Assembly (NCBI RefSeq): GCF_000812945.1
Contig: NZ_JSYM01000001.1
Coordinates: 496,001-560,000 of the forward strand
Length of the DNA: 64,000 bases
Direction: 5' to 3'
Source of the DNA: Flavobacterium sp. AED
GTDB lineage: Bacteria; Bacteroidota; Bacteroidia; Flavobacteriales; Flavobacteriaceae
The position numbers and the translations under genes are program-made. Positions within the stretch are counted from its first letter, which is position 1, and each line of letters opens with the position of its first letter. Below the pieces are notes generated by a model that worked only from the letters and a program-made list of their open reading frames with translations, did no database searches and had not been told where the DNA came from. Positions 36,986-45,279 of this stretch are shown piece by piece.

Positions 36986-37094
36986 TTATTTCAACATTTT
37001 TCCAATTTATAGCATTCCTTTTTATAAATTAAAATCGTACAAAGACAAATTTAAAATCTGAATTTTCCTTAAATTTGTTTAAAATAGTTTGATT

Positions 37095-37877
37095 ATGGAA
37101 ATCAAAATCGAGGCTGTTCAAATTGCGGAATCCTTCAATATGAAGAAATTCCGTGCCGATTTTCGTGCAGAAGCGCATTCGGGTTCTACTTCCGAAGTCT
37201 TTTATGCCTTAAAGGAAAACGAGCGCTATTTGTATGTTTTTGATTATGGAGTTGTGGTCTTCGCCAATTATGATGCGGTTGCCAAAAGTGAATTCATAAG
37301 CTTTATAAAAAATTATGCCACAACTTTAGTTGACATCGATTTATCAGAAGAATACCGTATTGAAACTGATGAAAAACTACAAAAAGTCACCGTAAAAAAT
37401 AATTATGTAACGGTTCCGCAAATCGACTCTTCCATCTTGCGCATTGTAATGCTCAACATTGGCCAATCAGTAGCCTTAGACTATTATGAAGTCTTGACCA
37501 ATGAACTCATTACCTCATCAAAACACTACATTCTGGAATTAGAACAACGAGGAAAACTCAGTATCTCTAAAACTAATTTACTCAAGTACATAGGAAAAGT
37601 CTTGAACGTCAAGAATAGTATTGTCGATAATTTATACATCCTTGACGATCCAAATCTCGTTTGGGATAATGAAGAACTCAATTTGCTCAACCGCCATCTT
37701 AAAGCTAATTTTGATATCAATACCCGCTTCAAAGACCTCGATTACCGGTTGCAAATTGTAGAGAATAATCTTAAATTGTTTACAGATGTATTAAACGTAA
37801 GGGAAAGTTCCCGACTGGAATGGGTGGTTATTATATTAATTGCACTGGAGATTGCAATAGCTTTATTTTTTCATTAA
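37095..37877 (+). CDS. DUF155 / RMND1-Sif2-Mrx10 family protein
   Basis: A 260-residue protein. ATG at 37095 was preferred to the TTG two codons upstream. The conserved DUF155 core is visible in YLYVFDYGVVVFANYD, DSSILRIVMLNIGQSVALDY, LRLQIVENNLKLF-type helices and DVLNVRESSRLEWVVIILI, with a single C-terminal membrane helix (about 240-258). Relatives in eukaryotes are mitochondrial RMND1-like proteins anchored by the same type of tail. The bacterial function is not established. No clear operon partner. Confidence 0.85.
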   Translation: MEIKIEAVQIAESFNMKKFRADFRAEAHSGSTSEVFYALKENERYLYVFDYGVVVFANYDAVAKSEFISFIKNYATTLVDIDLSEEYRIETDEKLQKVTVKNNYVTVPQIDSSILRIVMLNIGQSVALDYYEVLTNELITSSKHYILELEQRGKLSISKTNLLKYIGKVLNVKNSIVDNLYILDDPNLVWDNEELNLLNRHLKANFDINTRFKDLDYRLQIVENNLKLFTDVLNVRESSRLEWVVIILIALEIAIALFFH

Positions 37878-37984
37878 AACCCTAAAGTCCATTGCATCTT
37901 ATTTCTTCTTAATTCACACACTAAAATCAAAATATTTCTTTGATTCTTTATTCTTTAAACAAAGTCATTTTAGTTATTTTTGTT

Positions 37985-38030
37985 TTTATTACCGTGTAAA
38001 ATCTAAACAAAAAACACAATTTCGTCTATT
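37985..38030 (+). pseudogene. Fragment of a second rhuM-like gene
   Basis: Bases about 37988-38027 share an 18-base identical run (CGTGTAAAATCTAAACAA) and further matches with 38380-38415 inside the intact RhuM-Fic gene. Translated, the fragment reads YRVKSKQKTQFR against YRVKSKQGTQFR. The rest of the copy is gone. It lies 80 bp upstream of the intact gene, as expected for a decayed tandem duplication or recombination scar. Confidence 0.65.
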
Positions 38031-38107
38031 AGCCCTGCTATGGTTAAACGAAAATGATAAATTAGCGGCATAATGACCGTATTACTTGAAATTAAAATTG
38101 CAGCTTG

Positions 38108-39082
38108 ATGAATAATCACATAGAAATATATAAATCTTCAGACAACAAAGTAGAACTTCAAGTAAGTCTTGATAATGAAACTGTTTGGCTAAACAGAGAG
38201 CAAATCGCAGTTTTATTTGATAGAGATATCAAAACCATAGGTAAGCATGTTAATAATGTGTTTAGGGAAGGGGAATTGGATAAAGAATCAGTTGTCGCAA
38301 AATTTGCGACAACTGCAACTGACGGTAAAACATATCAAGTTGATTTCTACAACTTAGATATTATCATATCTGTTGGTTATCGTGTAAAATCTAAACAAGG
38401 AACACAGTTTCGTCAATGGGCAACACAACGCTTAAAAGACTATTTAGTCAAAGGGTACGCCATTAATGAAAAACGATTAAAAGAAACCGAGAGCAAATTT
38501 CAAGAATTAAAGCAAGCGGTTCATTTACTAGATTCCATTACAAAATCTAAAATAGTAACTGGTGATGAAGCACAAGGTTTATTAAAAGTATTGAGTGATT
38601 ATGCTTTTGCGTTGGATATTTTAGACCAATACGACCATCAGACATTGAAAGTCGCAACAACGGAGACTAAAGAATTATTCAAAATTTCGTATCCAGAAGC
38701 AAAGAAAGCCATAGAAGGATTAAAAACTAAATTTGGTGGCTCTAATTTGTTTGGAAATGAAAAAGATGATTCTTTTAAAAGCTCCTTAGAAACAATTTAT
38801 CAAACCTTTGATGGGATCGATTTATATCCTTCAGTACAAGAAAAAGCGGCACATTTATTGTATTTTGTCACCAAAAATCATTCTTTTTCGGATGGTAATA
38901 AAAGAATTGCAGCTTTTCTCTTTGTTTGGTTCCTAGATCGCAACGGATTATTGTATTATGATGCAAGAAAAGTTATTGATGATAATGCTCTGGTAGCAAT
39001 AACGCTGATGATAGCCGAATCCAAATCTGATGACAAAAACATGATGGTTAAAGTAACAATTAATTTGATTAACAATAAATAA
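38108..39082 (+). CDS. RhuM family protein with C-terminal Fic/Doc domain
   Basis: A 324-residue protein starting at ATG 38108. The N-terminal half has RhuM-type sequence (VWLNREQIAVLFDRDIKTIG, NLDIIISVGYRVKSKQGTQF), resembling DNA-binding phage-type antirepressor domains. The C-terminal half carries the Fic-fold motif HSFSDGNKRIAAFLF. The GNKR ending matches the Doc-like variant rather than the HPFxxGNG of AMP-transferring Fic proteins, so phosphotransfer or another activity is possible. No separate antitoxin gene is visible next to it. It is probably part of a mobile or defence-type gene set, judging by the duplicated fragment upstream. Confidence 0.82.
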   Translation: MNNHIEIYKSSDNKVELQVSLDNETVWLNREQIAVLFDRDIKTIGKHVNNVFREGELDKESVVAKFATTATDGKTYQVDFYNLDIIISVGYRVKSKQGTQFRQWATQRLKDYLVKGYAINEKRLKETESKFQELKQAVHLLDSITKSKIVTGDEAQGLLKVLSDYAFALDILDQYDHQTLKVATTETKELFKISYPEAKKAIEGLKTKFGGSNLFGNEKDDSFKSSLETIYQTFDGIDLYPSVQEKAAHLLYFVTKNHSFSDGNKRIAAFLFVWFLDRNGLLYYDARKVIDDNALVAITLMIAESKSDDKNMMVKVTINLINNK

Positions 39083-39104
39083 GCACTCCATTAAAATATT
39101 ATAA

Positions 39105-39815
39105 ATGAAAACCTATTACATTCATAACGGAACTGAAAACAGCGGTCCATTTCTCTTGGACGAATTAAAAGCTAAGAAAATTACAAAAACAACTTTAGTG
39201 TGGTTCGAAGGTATGGACGAATGGAAATATGCCGGAGACATCCCTGAATTAAAAATTATTTTGACCGTAGTGCCACCGCCTCTAAAAAACATTCCACCTT
39301 TCCCAAAAGAAGAGAAAAAAGTAGTTAGTCAAACTATTTTGGGAATGGACAAAAGTATCTTTTTTTTGGTTTGTGGAATTTTAGCTTTAATTATTGCTAC
39401 CCTAATTTTTAATACTTATCAAGATAACAGAAGTTTAGAATTAGAACAGAAAAATAAACAAACCGAATTTCAAAACCAGCAAATTGAACTGCAGCAAAAA
39501 CAAACGGACGAGGAAAAGATACAAATTGCTATTCAAGAAAAAATAGACACAGATAGGCTCTCAAAACAAAAAAAAGACTCTGTAAACAATAGAATATCAG
39601 AAATTAAGAAAATACTCGTTGTTAATAATGCCAATTTAGAAGAAGATCAAAATAAATTAATGGATGCTAAGGATTTTAAGCTGTTAAGAACTGCAAATGA
39701 AAGAGAAAACCAAATTAACTTGATAGAAGATGATATCATCCACTGGCAAAATGAAATTAAAAAACTAGAAAATGAAGCTGATCGATTGTATTTAGAATTA
39801 GAAACTATACACTAA
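39105..39815 (+). CDS. GYF_2-domain (DUF4339) membrane protein with coiled coil
   Basis: A 236-residue protein. Residues about 1-50 form a GYF_2 domain (YYIHNGTENSGPFLLDELKA, TLVWFEGMDEWKYAGDIPEL). A proline-rich linker follows, then one membrane helix (about residues 87-104, FFLVCGILALIIATLIF), then a long, strongly charged coiled coil to the end. GYF_2 domains are thought to bind proline-rich peptides. The function is unknown. It starts 22 bp after the RhuM-Fic gene and is probably co-transcribed with it. Confidence 0.75.
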   Translation: MKTYYIHNGTENSGPFLLDELKAKKITKTTLVWFEGMDEWKYAGDIPELKIILTVVPPPLKNIPPFPKEEKKVVSQTILGMDKSIFFLVCGILALIIATLIFNTYQDNRSLELEQKNKQTEFQNQQIELQQKQTDEEKIQIAIQEKIDTDRLSKQKKDSVNNRISEIKKILVVNNANLEEDQNKLMDAKDFKLLRTANERENQINLIEDDIIHWQNEIKKLENEADRLYLELETIH

Positions 39816-39853
39816 TTCTAATTTTACCAATCAAAAAGAATTCCATAATAAAG

Positions 39854-39885
39854 AAAACTCCAAAGCTTCACAACTTTGGAGTTTT
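39854..39885. terminator. Bidirectional intrinsic terminator between convergent genes
   Basis: Perfect 12-bp stem AAAACTCCAAAG / CTTTGGAGTTTT with an 8-base loop. T-rich on the plus strand, and A-rich upstream, so it can serve both the GYF_2 gene and the convergent ligase-domain gene. Confidence 0.8.
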
Positions 39886-39913
39886 CTTTTATTTACACTA
39901 TTTTTTAATCAAT

Positions 39914-40489
39914 CTATTTTTCTAAACTTTCTAAAGTTAAATTAGAAATCACTGATTTATCTTGTTCTAGAACATCCTCATTAGTTGCATATTGGTCATT
40001 TTTCTTTATCAAAAGCCAGCTGTTGTCGTCTTTCGTTTTTAGTTCTACCAATGCAAATTCACCTTTCAGCTTTTTTCCATTTAAAATAAAACTAAGATGT
40101 CCTTCATTCAAATCCGATTTTAATTTTTTTTCGACATTATCCGCACCTACTCCGTCAGCTAAAGTATAGGTTCCATTATCCCAAATCATAACAGTTCCAG
40201 CACCATAATTTCCATCGGGAATAATTCCTTCAAAATCTTTGTAATCATAAGGATGGTCTTCCACCATAATCGCCAGTCTTTTATCCTCGGGATTCATTGA
40301 GGGGCCTTTTGGTATGACCCAGCTTTTTAATACTCCATCCATTTCCAACCGAAAATCATAATGCAAATGGGAAGCGGCGTGTTTTTGCATGACGAAAACT
40401 AACTCGGTTGTAGATTTTTTAATTGCACCTTCAGGTTCTGTGGTGGAATTAAAATTACGCTTTTGGTTGTATTTATTTAAAGGTACCAT
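39914..40489 (-). CDS. Stand-alone LigD-type 3'-phosphoesterase domain protein
   Basis: A 191-residue protein consisting only of the phosphoesterase (PE) domain found at the end of bacterial LigD. Family motifs: FVMQKHAASHLHYDFRLEM, LKSWVIPKGPSMNP, VEDHPYDYKDFEGIIPDGNYGAGTVMIWD (given here as overlapping blocks around His and Asp), and FALVELK. The domain trims 3' ends in non-homologous end joining. No ligase or polymerase domain is present here. Such short forms occur in Bacteroidota alongside a separate LigD elsewhere in the genome, which could not be checked. Confidence 0.85.
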   Translation of the reverse strand: MVPLNKYNQKRNFNSTTEPEGAIKKSTTELVFVMQKHAASHLHYDFRLEMDGVLKSWVIPKGPSMNPEDKRLAIMVEDHPYDYKDFEGIIPDGNYGAGTVMIWDNGTYTLADGVGADNVEKKLKSDLNEGHLSFILNGKKLKGEFALVELKTKDDNSWLLIKKNDQYATNEDVLEQDKSVISNLTLESLEK

Positions 40490-40593
40490 GATAAATAAGT
40501 ATTAGCGTTAAAATTGATACAAAAGGTATGGAATTGATCTATTCGTGAAATCAGTCAATAAGCAAACTAAAAAAACTATTTAGATTGGATTTT

Positions 40594-40956
40594 TTAACTC
40601 TTTCCGGTATTCTCGTCTAAATTGCTGTGATTATCACCGCCTATACTGTAATTGTTATTTTCTTCGTCTTCGCTACCCATATCTTCCTGATCATCATCCA
40701 GCTCAGATCCTGGAACGTCTAAGTCACTGCCAGATTCATCTTCCTCAAAATCTTTTTGATTCAATTCCCTGACATTATTAATTTCAACAGGTGCCTTCTT
40801 TTTAGTAATATCTTCCGGGTCAATTTCCATTTCTTTGTGGAACTGACTATACATATCTTCACTTGGTGGATACAAAAGAGAATCCGGTATTTTATTTTTA
40901 TCTTTCTTATCCGGTTTCATCTTATTTAGATTTGATTTGTCGTCTTTATTTTCCAT
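40594..40956 (-). CDS. Small acidic protein of unknown function
   Basis: A 120-residue, very polar protein: a lysine-rich first quarter (KPDKKDKNKIPDS), a middle with PSEDMYSQFHKEMEIDPEDI, and an acidic C-terminal half (FEEDESGSDLDVPGSELDDD). No signal peptide or membrane helix. It is probably intrinsically disordered. Similar short acidic proteins are common in Flavobacteria, but I cannot assign a role. It lies 104 bp upstream of the LigD-domain gene on the same strand. Confidence 0.6.
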   Translation of the reverse strand: MENKDDKSNLNKMKPDKKDKNKIPDSLLYPPSEDMYSQFHKEMEIDPEDITKKKAPVEINNVRELNQKDFEEDESGSDLDVPGSELDDDQEDMGSEDEENNNYSIGGDNHSNLDENTGKS

Positions 40957-41287
40957 TTTAATAGTTTATTAAATTGACTTTCAGAACACTAAGTTAATCA
41001 TTTTTAACCAAAAATGTATTTTATAAGTATGAAAAAACAACCCGTAATCCTGATTTTATAACGAGAACCTTTTGTACATTCTTTTCTAATTTTAAGCTTC
41101 CCAATCAGTAAATAATTAATTCAAAGTAATTGTTGCTTTGGTGAGAATCCATTCTATTTTAAACAAGATTATTTTACTGCTAAATTTCTTAAAATAACAT
41201 TAAATAACATGCTACAGTTTCCTAATCCAATTGGATTCTGTTAAATTTACAAAAACTATTTTTTTTTATTTTACAAACAACTATAAA
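40957..41287. other. Intergenic region between divergent genes
   Basis: About 330 AT-rich bases between the acidic-protein gene and the M3 peptidase gene. A short palindrome ATCCAATTGGAT is present at 41226-41237. No full promoter match or ORF is convincing. The frame that opens with TTG at 41231 was not used as the start of the M3 gene. Confidence 0.4.
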
Positions 41288-43390
41288 ATGGTACCAATGG
41301 AAACCCAGGAAAAAGACCAAAATGAAGCAATAAATCCATTTTTTCAGCCCTACAATACGCCTTATAATGTTCCGCCATTTGATACAATAAGAAACGAACA
41401 TTTCAAACCCGCTATTTTAGAAGGTATTAAAATACATCAGGCACAAATTGATCAAATTGTAGATAATACAGATGTACCCACTTTTGAGAACACCATTCTT
41501 GCTATGGAAAACGCAGGGGAATTTCTTTTGAATGTCAATATGGTATTTTCTAATTTGAATGGCGCAAATACCAACGATGATCTTCAAAATATAGCCAAAG
41601 AACTTGCTCCAAACTTAGCGTCACACAATGACAATATCTATTTGAACGAAAAATTATTCTCAAAAGTAAAATCGCTTTGGAATGAAAAAGAAAAGCTAAA
41701 TCTGAATATAGAACAAGCTAAAGTTTTGGATAATTTATACAAAGCATTTGTACGAAGCGGCGCAAATTTAGCTGATTCAGAAAAAGAAAGACTGAGAAAA
41801 ATAAACGAGGAACTTTCGCTGACTTGTCTCAAATATGGTCAAAATGTTTTGGCTGAAACCAATACATACAAATTGGTTATTGAAGACATAAACGATTTAT
41901 CCGGGTTACCGCAGGAATTAATTACTGCCACTTTTGCCGAGGGAAAATCAAAAGGGAACGAAGGGAAATGGGTTTTTACTTTATCCAATTCCAGTGTAAT
42001 TCCGTTTTTGCAATATAGTGCCAATAGAAATTTAAGACAGCAAATCTGGGAAGCCTATCAAACCCGTGCCAATCATGATGATGATTTTGACAATAAAGAA
42101 AATGCCCTGAAATTGGCGAATCTTCGTGGTGAAAAAGCGCGTCTTCTTGGTTATGAAACACATGCTCATTATGTTTTGGAAGAAACTATGGCCAAAACTC
42201 CAGAAACTGTTTATACACTTTTGAATGATTTATGGAAACCAGCTTTAGAAATTGCTAAAACGGAAGCTGCAGATATTCAGGAAATGATGAAAAAAGACGG
42301 AATCAATGATTCGGTGCAGCCCTACGATTGGCGATTTTATACAGAAAAAATCCGAAAAGAACGTTTTGATTTAGACGAGCAGGAATTAAAACCTTATTTT
42401 AGTTTAGAAAATGTCAGAAAAGGCGTTTTTCAAGTTACTGAAAACCTATATGGCTTACAATTCGAACCTTTACATAAGGTCCCAAAATACCATGAAGAGG
42501 TGGATGTTTGGAAAGTTTCAGAATCCGATGGAACATATGTCGGTATTTTATATATGGATTTTTATCCTAGAAATTCAAAACGTGGCGGCGCCTGGATGAC
42601 CTCGTACAGAACCCAAAAAACAGTTGACGGATTTAGACAAGCTCCGGTAATTTCTATTGTTTGCAATTTTTCTAAACCCACAGAAAACAGTCCGGCTTTA
42701 TTGACTTTTGACGAAGTGACGACTTTTTTCCATGAATTTGGTCACGCTTTACACGGATTATTATCTAATGTAACCTACCGAAGTTTAGCCGGTACCAATG
42801 TTCCAAGAGATTTTGTTGAATTGCCTTCGCAAATTATGGAAAATTGGGCTGGAGAACCTGAAGTTTTAAAAATGTATGCCAAACATTATCTAACAGGAAA
42901 TATTATCCCTGATAATCTCATTAAAAAAATGCAAGAATCAAGCACTTTTGATCAGGGTTTTATGACTACAGAATATTTAGCAGCTTCGTATTTAGATTTA
43001 AAGTACCACACCCAAAAGGCAACAATTACAATAGATGCCAACACTTTTGAAAAAAATGCAATGGACGAAATAGGTTTAATCGCTTCAATCATTCCGAGAT
43101 ACCGAAGCACCTATTATAATCATATTTTCTCAGGCGGTTATTCCGCTGGATATTATAGTTACATATGGTCGGGTGTTTTGGATACTGATGCTTTTGAAGT
43201 CTTCAAAACAACCCATTTATTCAATCCTGAAAAAGCAAAATCATTTCGAAAAAACATTTTAGAAAAAGGTGGAACCGAAGAACCAATGGTTTTGTACAAA
43301 CGTTTCCGTGGAGCAGAACCTAGTGTTGCGCCTTTATTGAGAAAACGAGGTTTAGACAAAAAAGAAACCACAAAAACATCAGAAGGTTAA
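41288..43390 (+). CDS. M3-family peptidyl-dipeptidase / oligopeptidase
   Basis: A 700-residue zinc metallopeptidase starting at ATG 41288, nine bases before a second ATG. The N-terminal part NPFFQPYNTPYNVPPFDTIR and the zinc motif FFHEFGHALHGLLS near residue 480 (HEFGH plus downstream Glu in ELPSQIMENW) identify the M3A Dcp/oligopeptidase A group. The C-terminal FSGGYSAGYYSYIWSGVLD is also characteristic. No signal peptide is seen, so it should degrade short peptides in the cytoplasm. It is apparently monocistronic and ends just before the palindromic element at 43398. Confidence 0.93.
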   Translation: MVPMETQEKDQNEAINPFFQPYNTPYNVPPFDTIRNEHFKPAILEGIKIHQAQIDQIVDNTDVPTFENTILAMENAGEFLLNVNMVFSNLNGANTNDDLQNIAKELAPNLASHNDNIYLNEKLFSKVKSLWNEKEKLNLNIEQAKVLDNLYKAFVRSGANLADSEKERLRKINEELSLTCLKYGQNVLAETNTYKLVIEDINDLSGLPQELITATFAEGKSKGNEGKWVFTLSNSSVIPFLQYSANRNLRQQIWEAYQTRANHDDDFDNKENALKLANLRGEKARLLGYETHAHYVLEETMAKTPETVYTLLNDLWKPALEIAKTEAADIQEMMKKDGINDSVQPYDWRFYTEKIRKERFDLDEQELKPYFSLENVRKGVFQVTENLYGLQFEPLHKVPKYHEEVDVWKVSESDGTYVGILYMDFYPRNSKRGGAWMTSYRTQKTVDGFRQAPVISIVCNFSKPTENSPALLTFDEVTTFFHEFGHALHGLLSNVTYRSLAGTNVPRDFVELPSQIMENWAGEPEVLKMYAKHYLTGNIIPDNLIKKMQESSTFDQGFMTTEYLAASYLDLKYHTQKATITIDANTFEKNAMDEIGLIASIIPRYRSTYYNHIFSGGYSAGYYSYIWSGVLDTDAFEVFKTTHLFNPEKAKSFRKNILEKGGTEEPMVLYKRFRGAEPSVAPLLRKRGLDKKETTKTSEG

Positions 43391-43397
43391 TTGTTCC

Positions 43398-43662
43398 AAA
43401 AAGTAAAATATCCTATTCTTAAACTTAATAAAAATCAAGAATTGGAATGTGCCATTAGGCACTAAATCTTGGTAGAAAACATGAATTAGAACAAATTTAG
43501 CGTGCCGTAGGTACGCAACAAAACGATAAATGTTGCGTACCTACGGCACGCTAACGAATTTCAAACCTAATTACTACCTATATTTAGTGCCTAGAGGCAC
43601 AAAAAATATTTTCAACACTTGATTTGCATAATTAAGTTTAAGAATAGGATATTTTACTTTTT
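43398..43662. repeat. 265-bp palindromic element with 32-bp perfect terminal inverted repeats
   Basis: The ends (43398-43429 and 43631-43662) are a perfect 32-bp inverted repeat (AAAAAGTAAAATATCCTATT... and complement). Inside lies a second pair, GTGCCATTAGGCACTAAAT (43449-43467) against 43582-43600, 17 of 19 matching. At the centre is a perfect 24-bp pair around GCGTGCCGTAGGTACGCAAC (43497-43520 / 43531-43554) with a 10-base loop. It fills the gap between two convergent genes and carries no ORF. The whole could fold into one long cruciform or RNA hairpin. It is a probable non-autonomous mobile or REP-type element. Confidence 0.8.
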
Positions 43663-43691
43663 AAACGGTTTCAGTAAATTATAACACTTTT

Positions 43692-45275
43692 TTAATTACC
43701 CCAAATTCTATTTTTGAAAAGGTCAAATGTTTGTCTTAAATGCTGATTAAGCAATAGAAAAACAACGACAATACCCATTAAATAACCAATAACGGTAAAG
43801 ATTTCCATATTGGACAATAAAACCGATTGTTTTGAAACCGAACTGATAATTTGTTTCATCGCTAATCTATTGGAATCATCCATCGTATAGCCTTTGCCCA
43901 TAAAACTTCGGGTGAGTTGTTCGACACGCATTTGCGTTTCTGGACTTTCGGGAAGAATAAATTGTCTGAATTTTGTAAAATGGGTACTTTGTAAAAACAA
44001 CCCAGCATTTTGAATCATTGCAAAACCCATTATACTTCCCCAAAAACGCCCTGCAACTCCCACTACTCCAGCAAACGGAGCATAATGAGTAGGAACAGAT
44101 GATACGGTAAACATGACTAACGGAACAAATATTATTCCTACAGCCACACCCTGCAACATATAGGGAATCGCAATATCAGACAGGGAAGCATCCGGCACAA
44201 AAAGGAAAGTAAACCAAAAATGAAATAGCGCTAAAAGTGAAAATCCGATTATAAAAATATAGCGAGAAGCAACTGATTTAGCCAAAAATACCCCTGTCAA
44301 AATCATTCCAATCACATTCCCCGTTAAATTCAAATATTGTACATGCGCCACTCTTGAAGGCTCCCAATTCCAGACAACAGCCATCGTACTGTGACAAATA
44401 TTCAATGTTGCTCTGGCAATGTAAAAAACCACAGACAACAATAATCCGGTTCGTAGATTCGCATACCGAAAAACGCGCATATCAAAAGTAGGTCTCTTCA
44501 CCAACATTTGTCGGGCGATAAAAAAACCTCCTGTTAGTAAGGCAACAATGAGCGCTGCAACAATTTGGTTTGATTCGAACCAATATTTTTTCTGGCCATA
44601 AACCACAAAATAACTACCGCACAAAATAGCGGTAAGCACCAGAATAAAACTGGCCCAATCAATTTGATACAACGGAATTTTTTTATGAAAGCGATTGTTA
44701 TTAAAGGTAATCATAACCAAAGCTACGCACACAATTTGGAAAAAAGCGGAACCATATGCCATATACTTCCAATCGTAATTCTCCAGCAGCCAAACTGCAA
44801 TATTCATTATAAACGGAGAAGCCAGCATCAAGGCTCCATAATTAAGCGTAAAAGCAATAATCACAGCATTTTTAGACTTAAACCGGGCAATCAAAAATTG
44901 TCGTAAAGGTAAGACCGGCAATGCCATCAAGATACCTTCGGCCATTCTTAACATAATAAACAAAGAAAAATTTTGTGTGTATGCCGTCAAGACAAATGTT
45001 AAAGCTGCCAAACTATAAATAACCAAAAAATAGTTCTTGGTTGGAAAAAACTTAAACAACCTACTTTCAATGAGAATTGTAGCTAAAAAAGTTCCATAAG
45101 TAACACACATGGAAAACTGCAAATCCTCTACTTCTACATCTAAAAAACTTGCTGCATACGTCACATTAGAAGTATACACTCCCAATAAAACCATGGAATG
45201 CAGCATGCAGAAAAAGATAATAGCAATAATAGCCCAATTAGGAACCCAAGATTTAAAAACACTTACTTCTGACAT
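43692..45275 (-). CDS. MFS drug efflux transporter, EmrB/DHA2 type
   Basis: A 527-residue membrane protein with about 14 hydrophobic segments. GILMALPVLPLRQFLIARFK and an internal GVVGVAGRFWGSIMGFAM segment fit the 14-helix DHA2 group. It follows the EmrA-like gene with a 4-bp gap, and the TolC-like gene is upstream. The three should build a tripartite pump across both membranes. The substrate is unknown, probably toxic or lipophilic compounds. Confidence 0.9.
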   Translation of the reverse strand: MSEVSVFKSWVPNWAIIAIIFFCMLHSMVLLGVYTSNVTYAASFLDVEVEDLQFSMCVTYGTFLATILIESRLFKFFPTKNYFLVIYSLAALTFVLTAYTQNFSLFIMLRMAEGILMALPVLPLRQFLIARFKSKNAVIIAFTLNYGALMLASPFIMNIAVWLLENYDWKYMAYGSAFFQIVCVALVMITFNNNRFHKKIPLYQIDWASFILVLTAILCGSYFVVYGQKKYWFESNQIVAALIVALLTGGFFIARQMLVKRPTFDMRVFRYANLRTGLLLSVVFYIARATLNICHSTMAVVWNWEPSRVAHVQYLNLTGNVIGMILTGVFLAKSVASRYIFIIGFSLLALFHFWFTFLFVPDASLSDIAIPYMLQGVAVGIIFVPLVMFTVSSVPTHYAPFAGVVGVAGRFWGSIMGFAMIQNAGLFLQSTHFTKFRQFILPESPETQMRVEQLTRSFMGKGYTMDDSNRLAMKQIISSVSKQSVLLSNMEIFTVIGYLMGIVVVFLLLNQHLRQTFDLFKNRIWGN

Positions 45276-45279
45276 CTTA

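Noticed and set aside
36788..37012. 74-codon plus-strand frame upstream of the permease
   Set aside because: It covers the permease leader, hairpin and promoter on the opposite strand and has no recognisable protein features.
41231..41287. N-terminal extension of the M3 peptidase from a TTG start
   Set aside because: Phe/Thr/Asn-rich extension unlike the family; ATG at 41288 gives the usual length.
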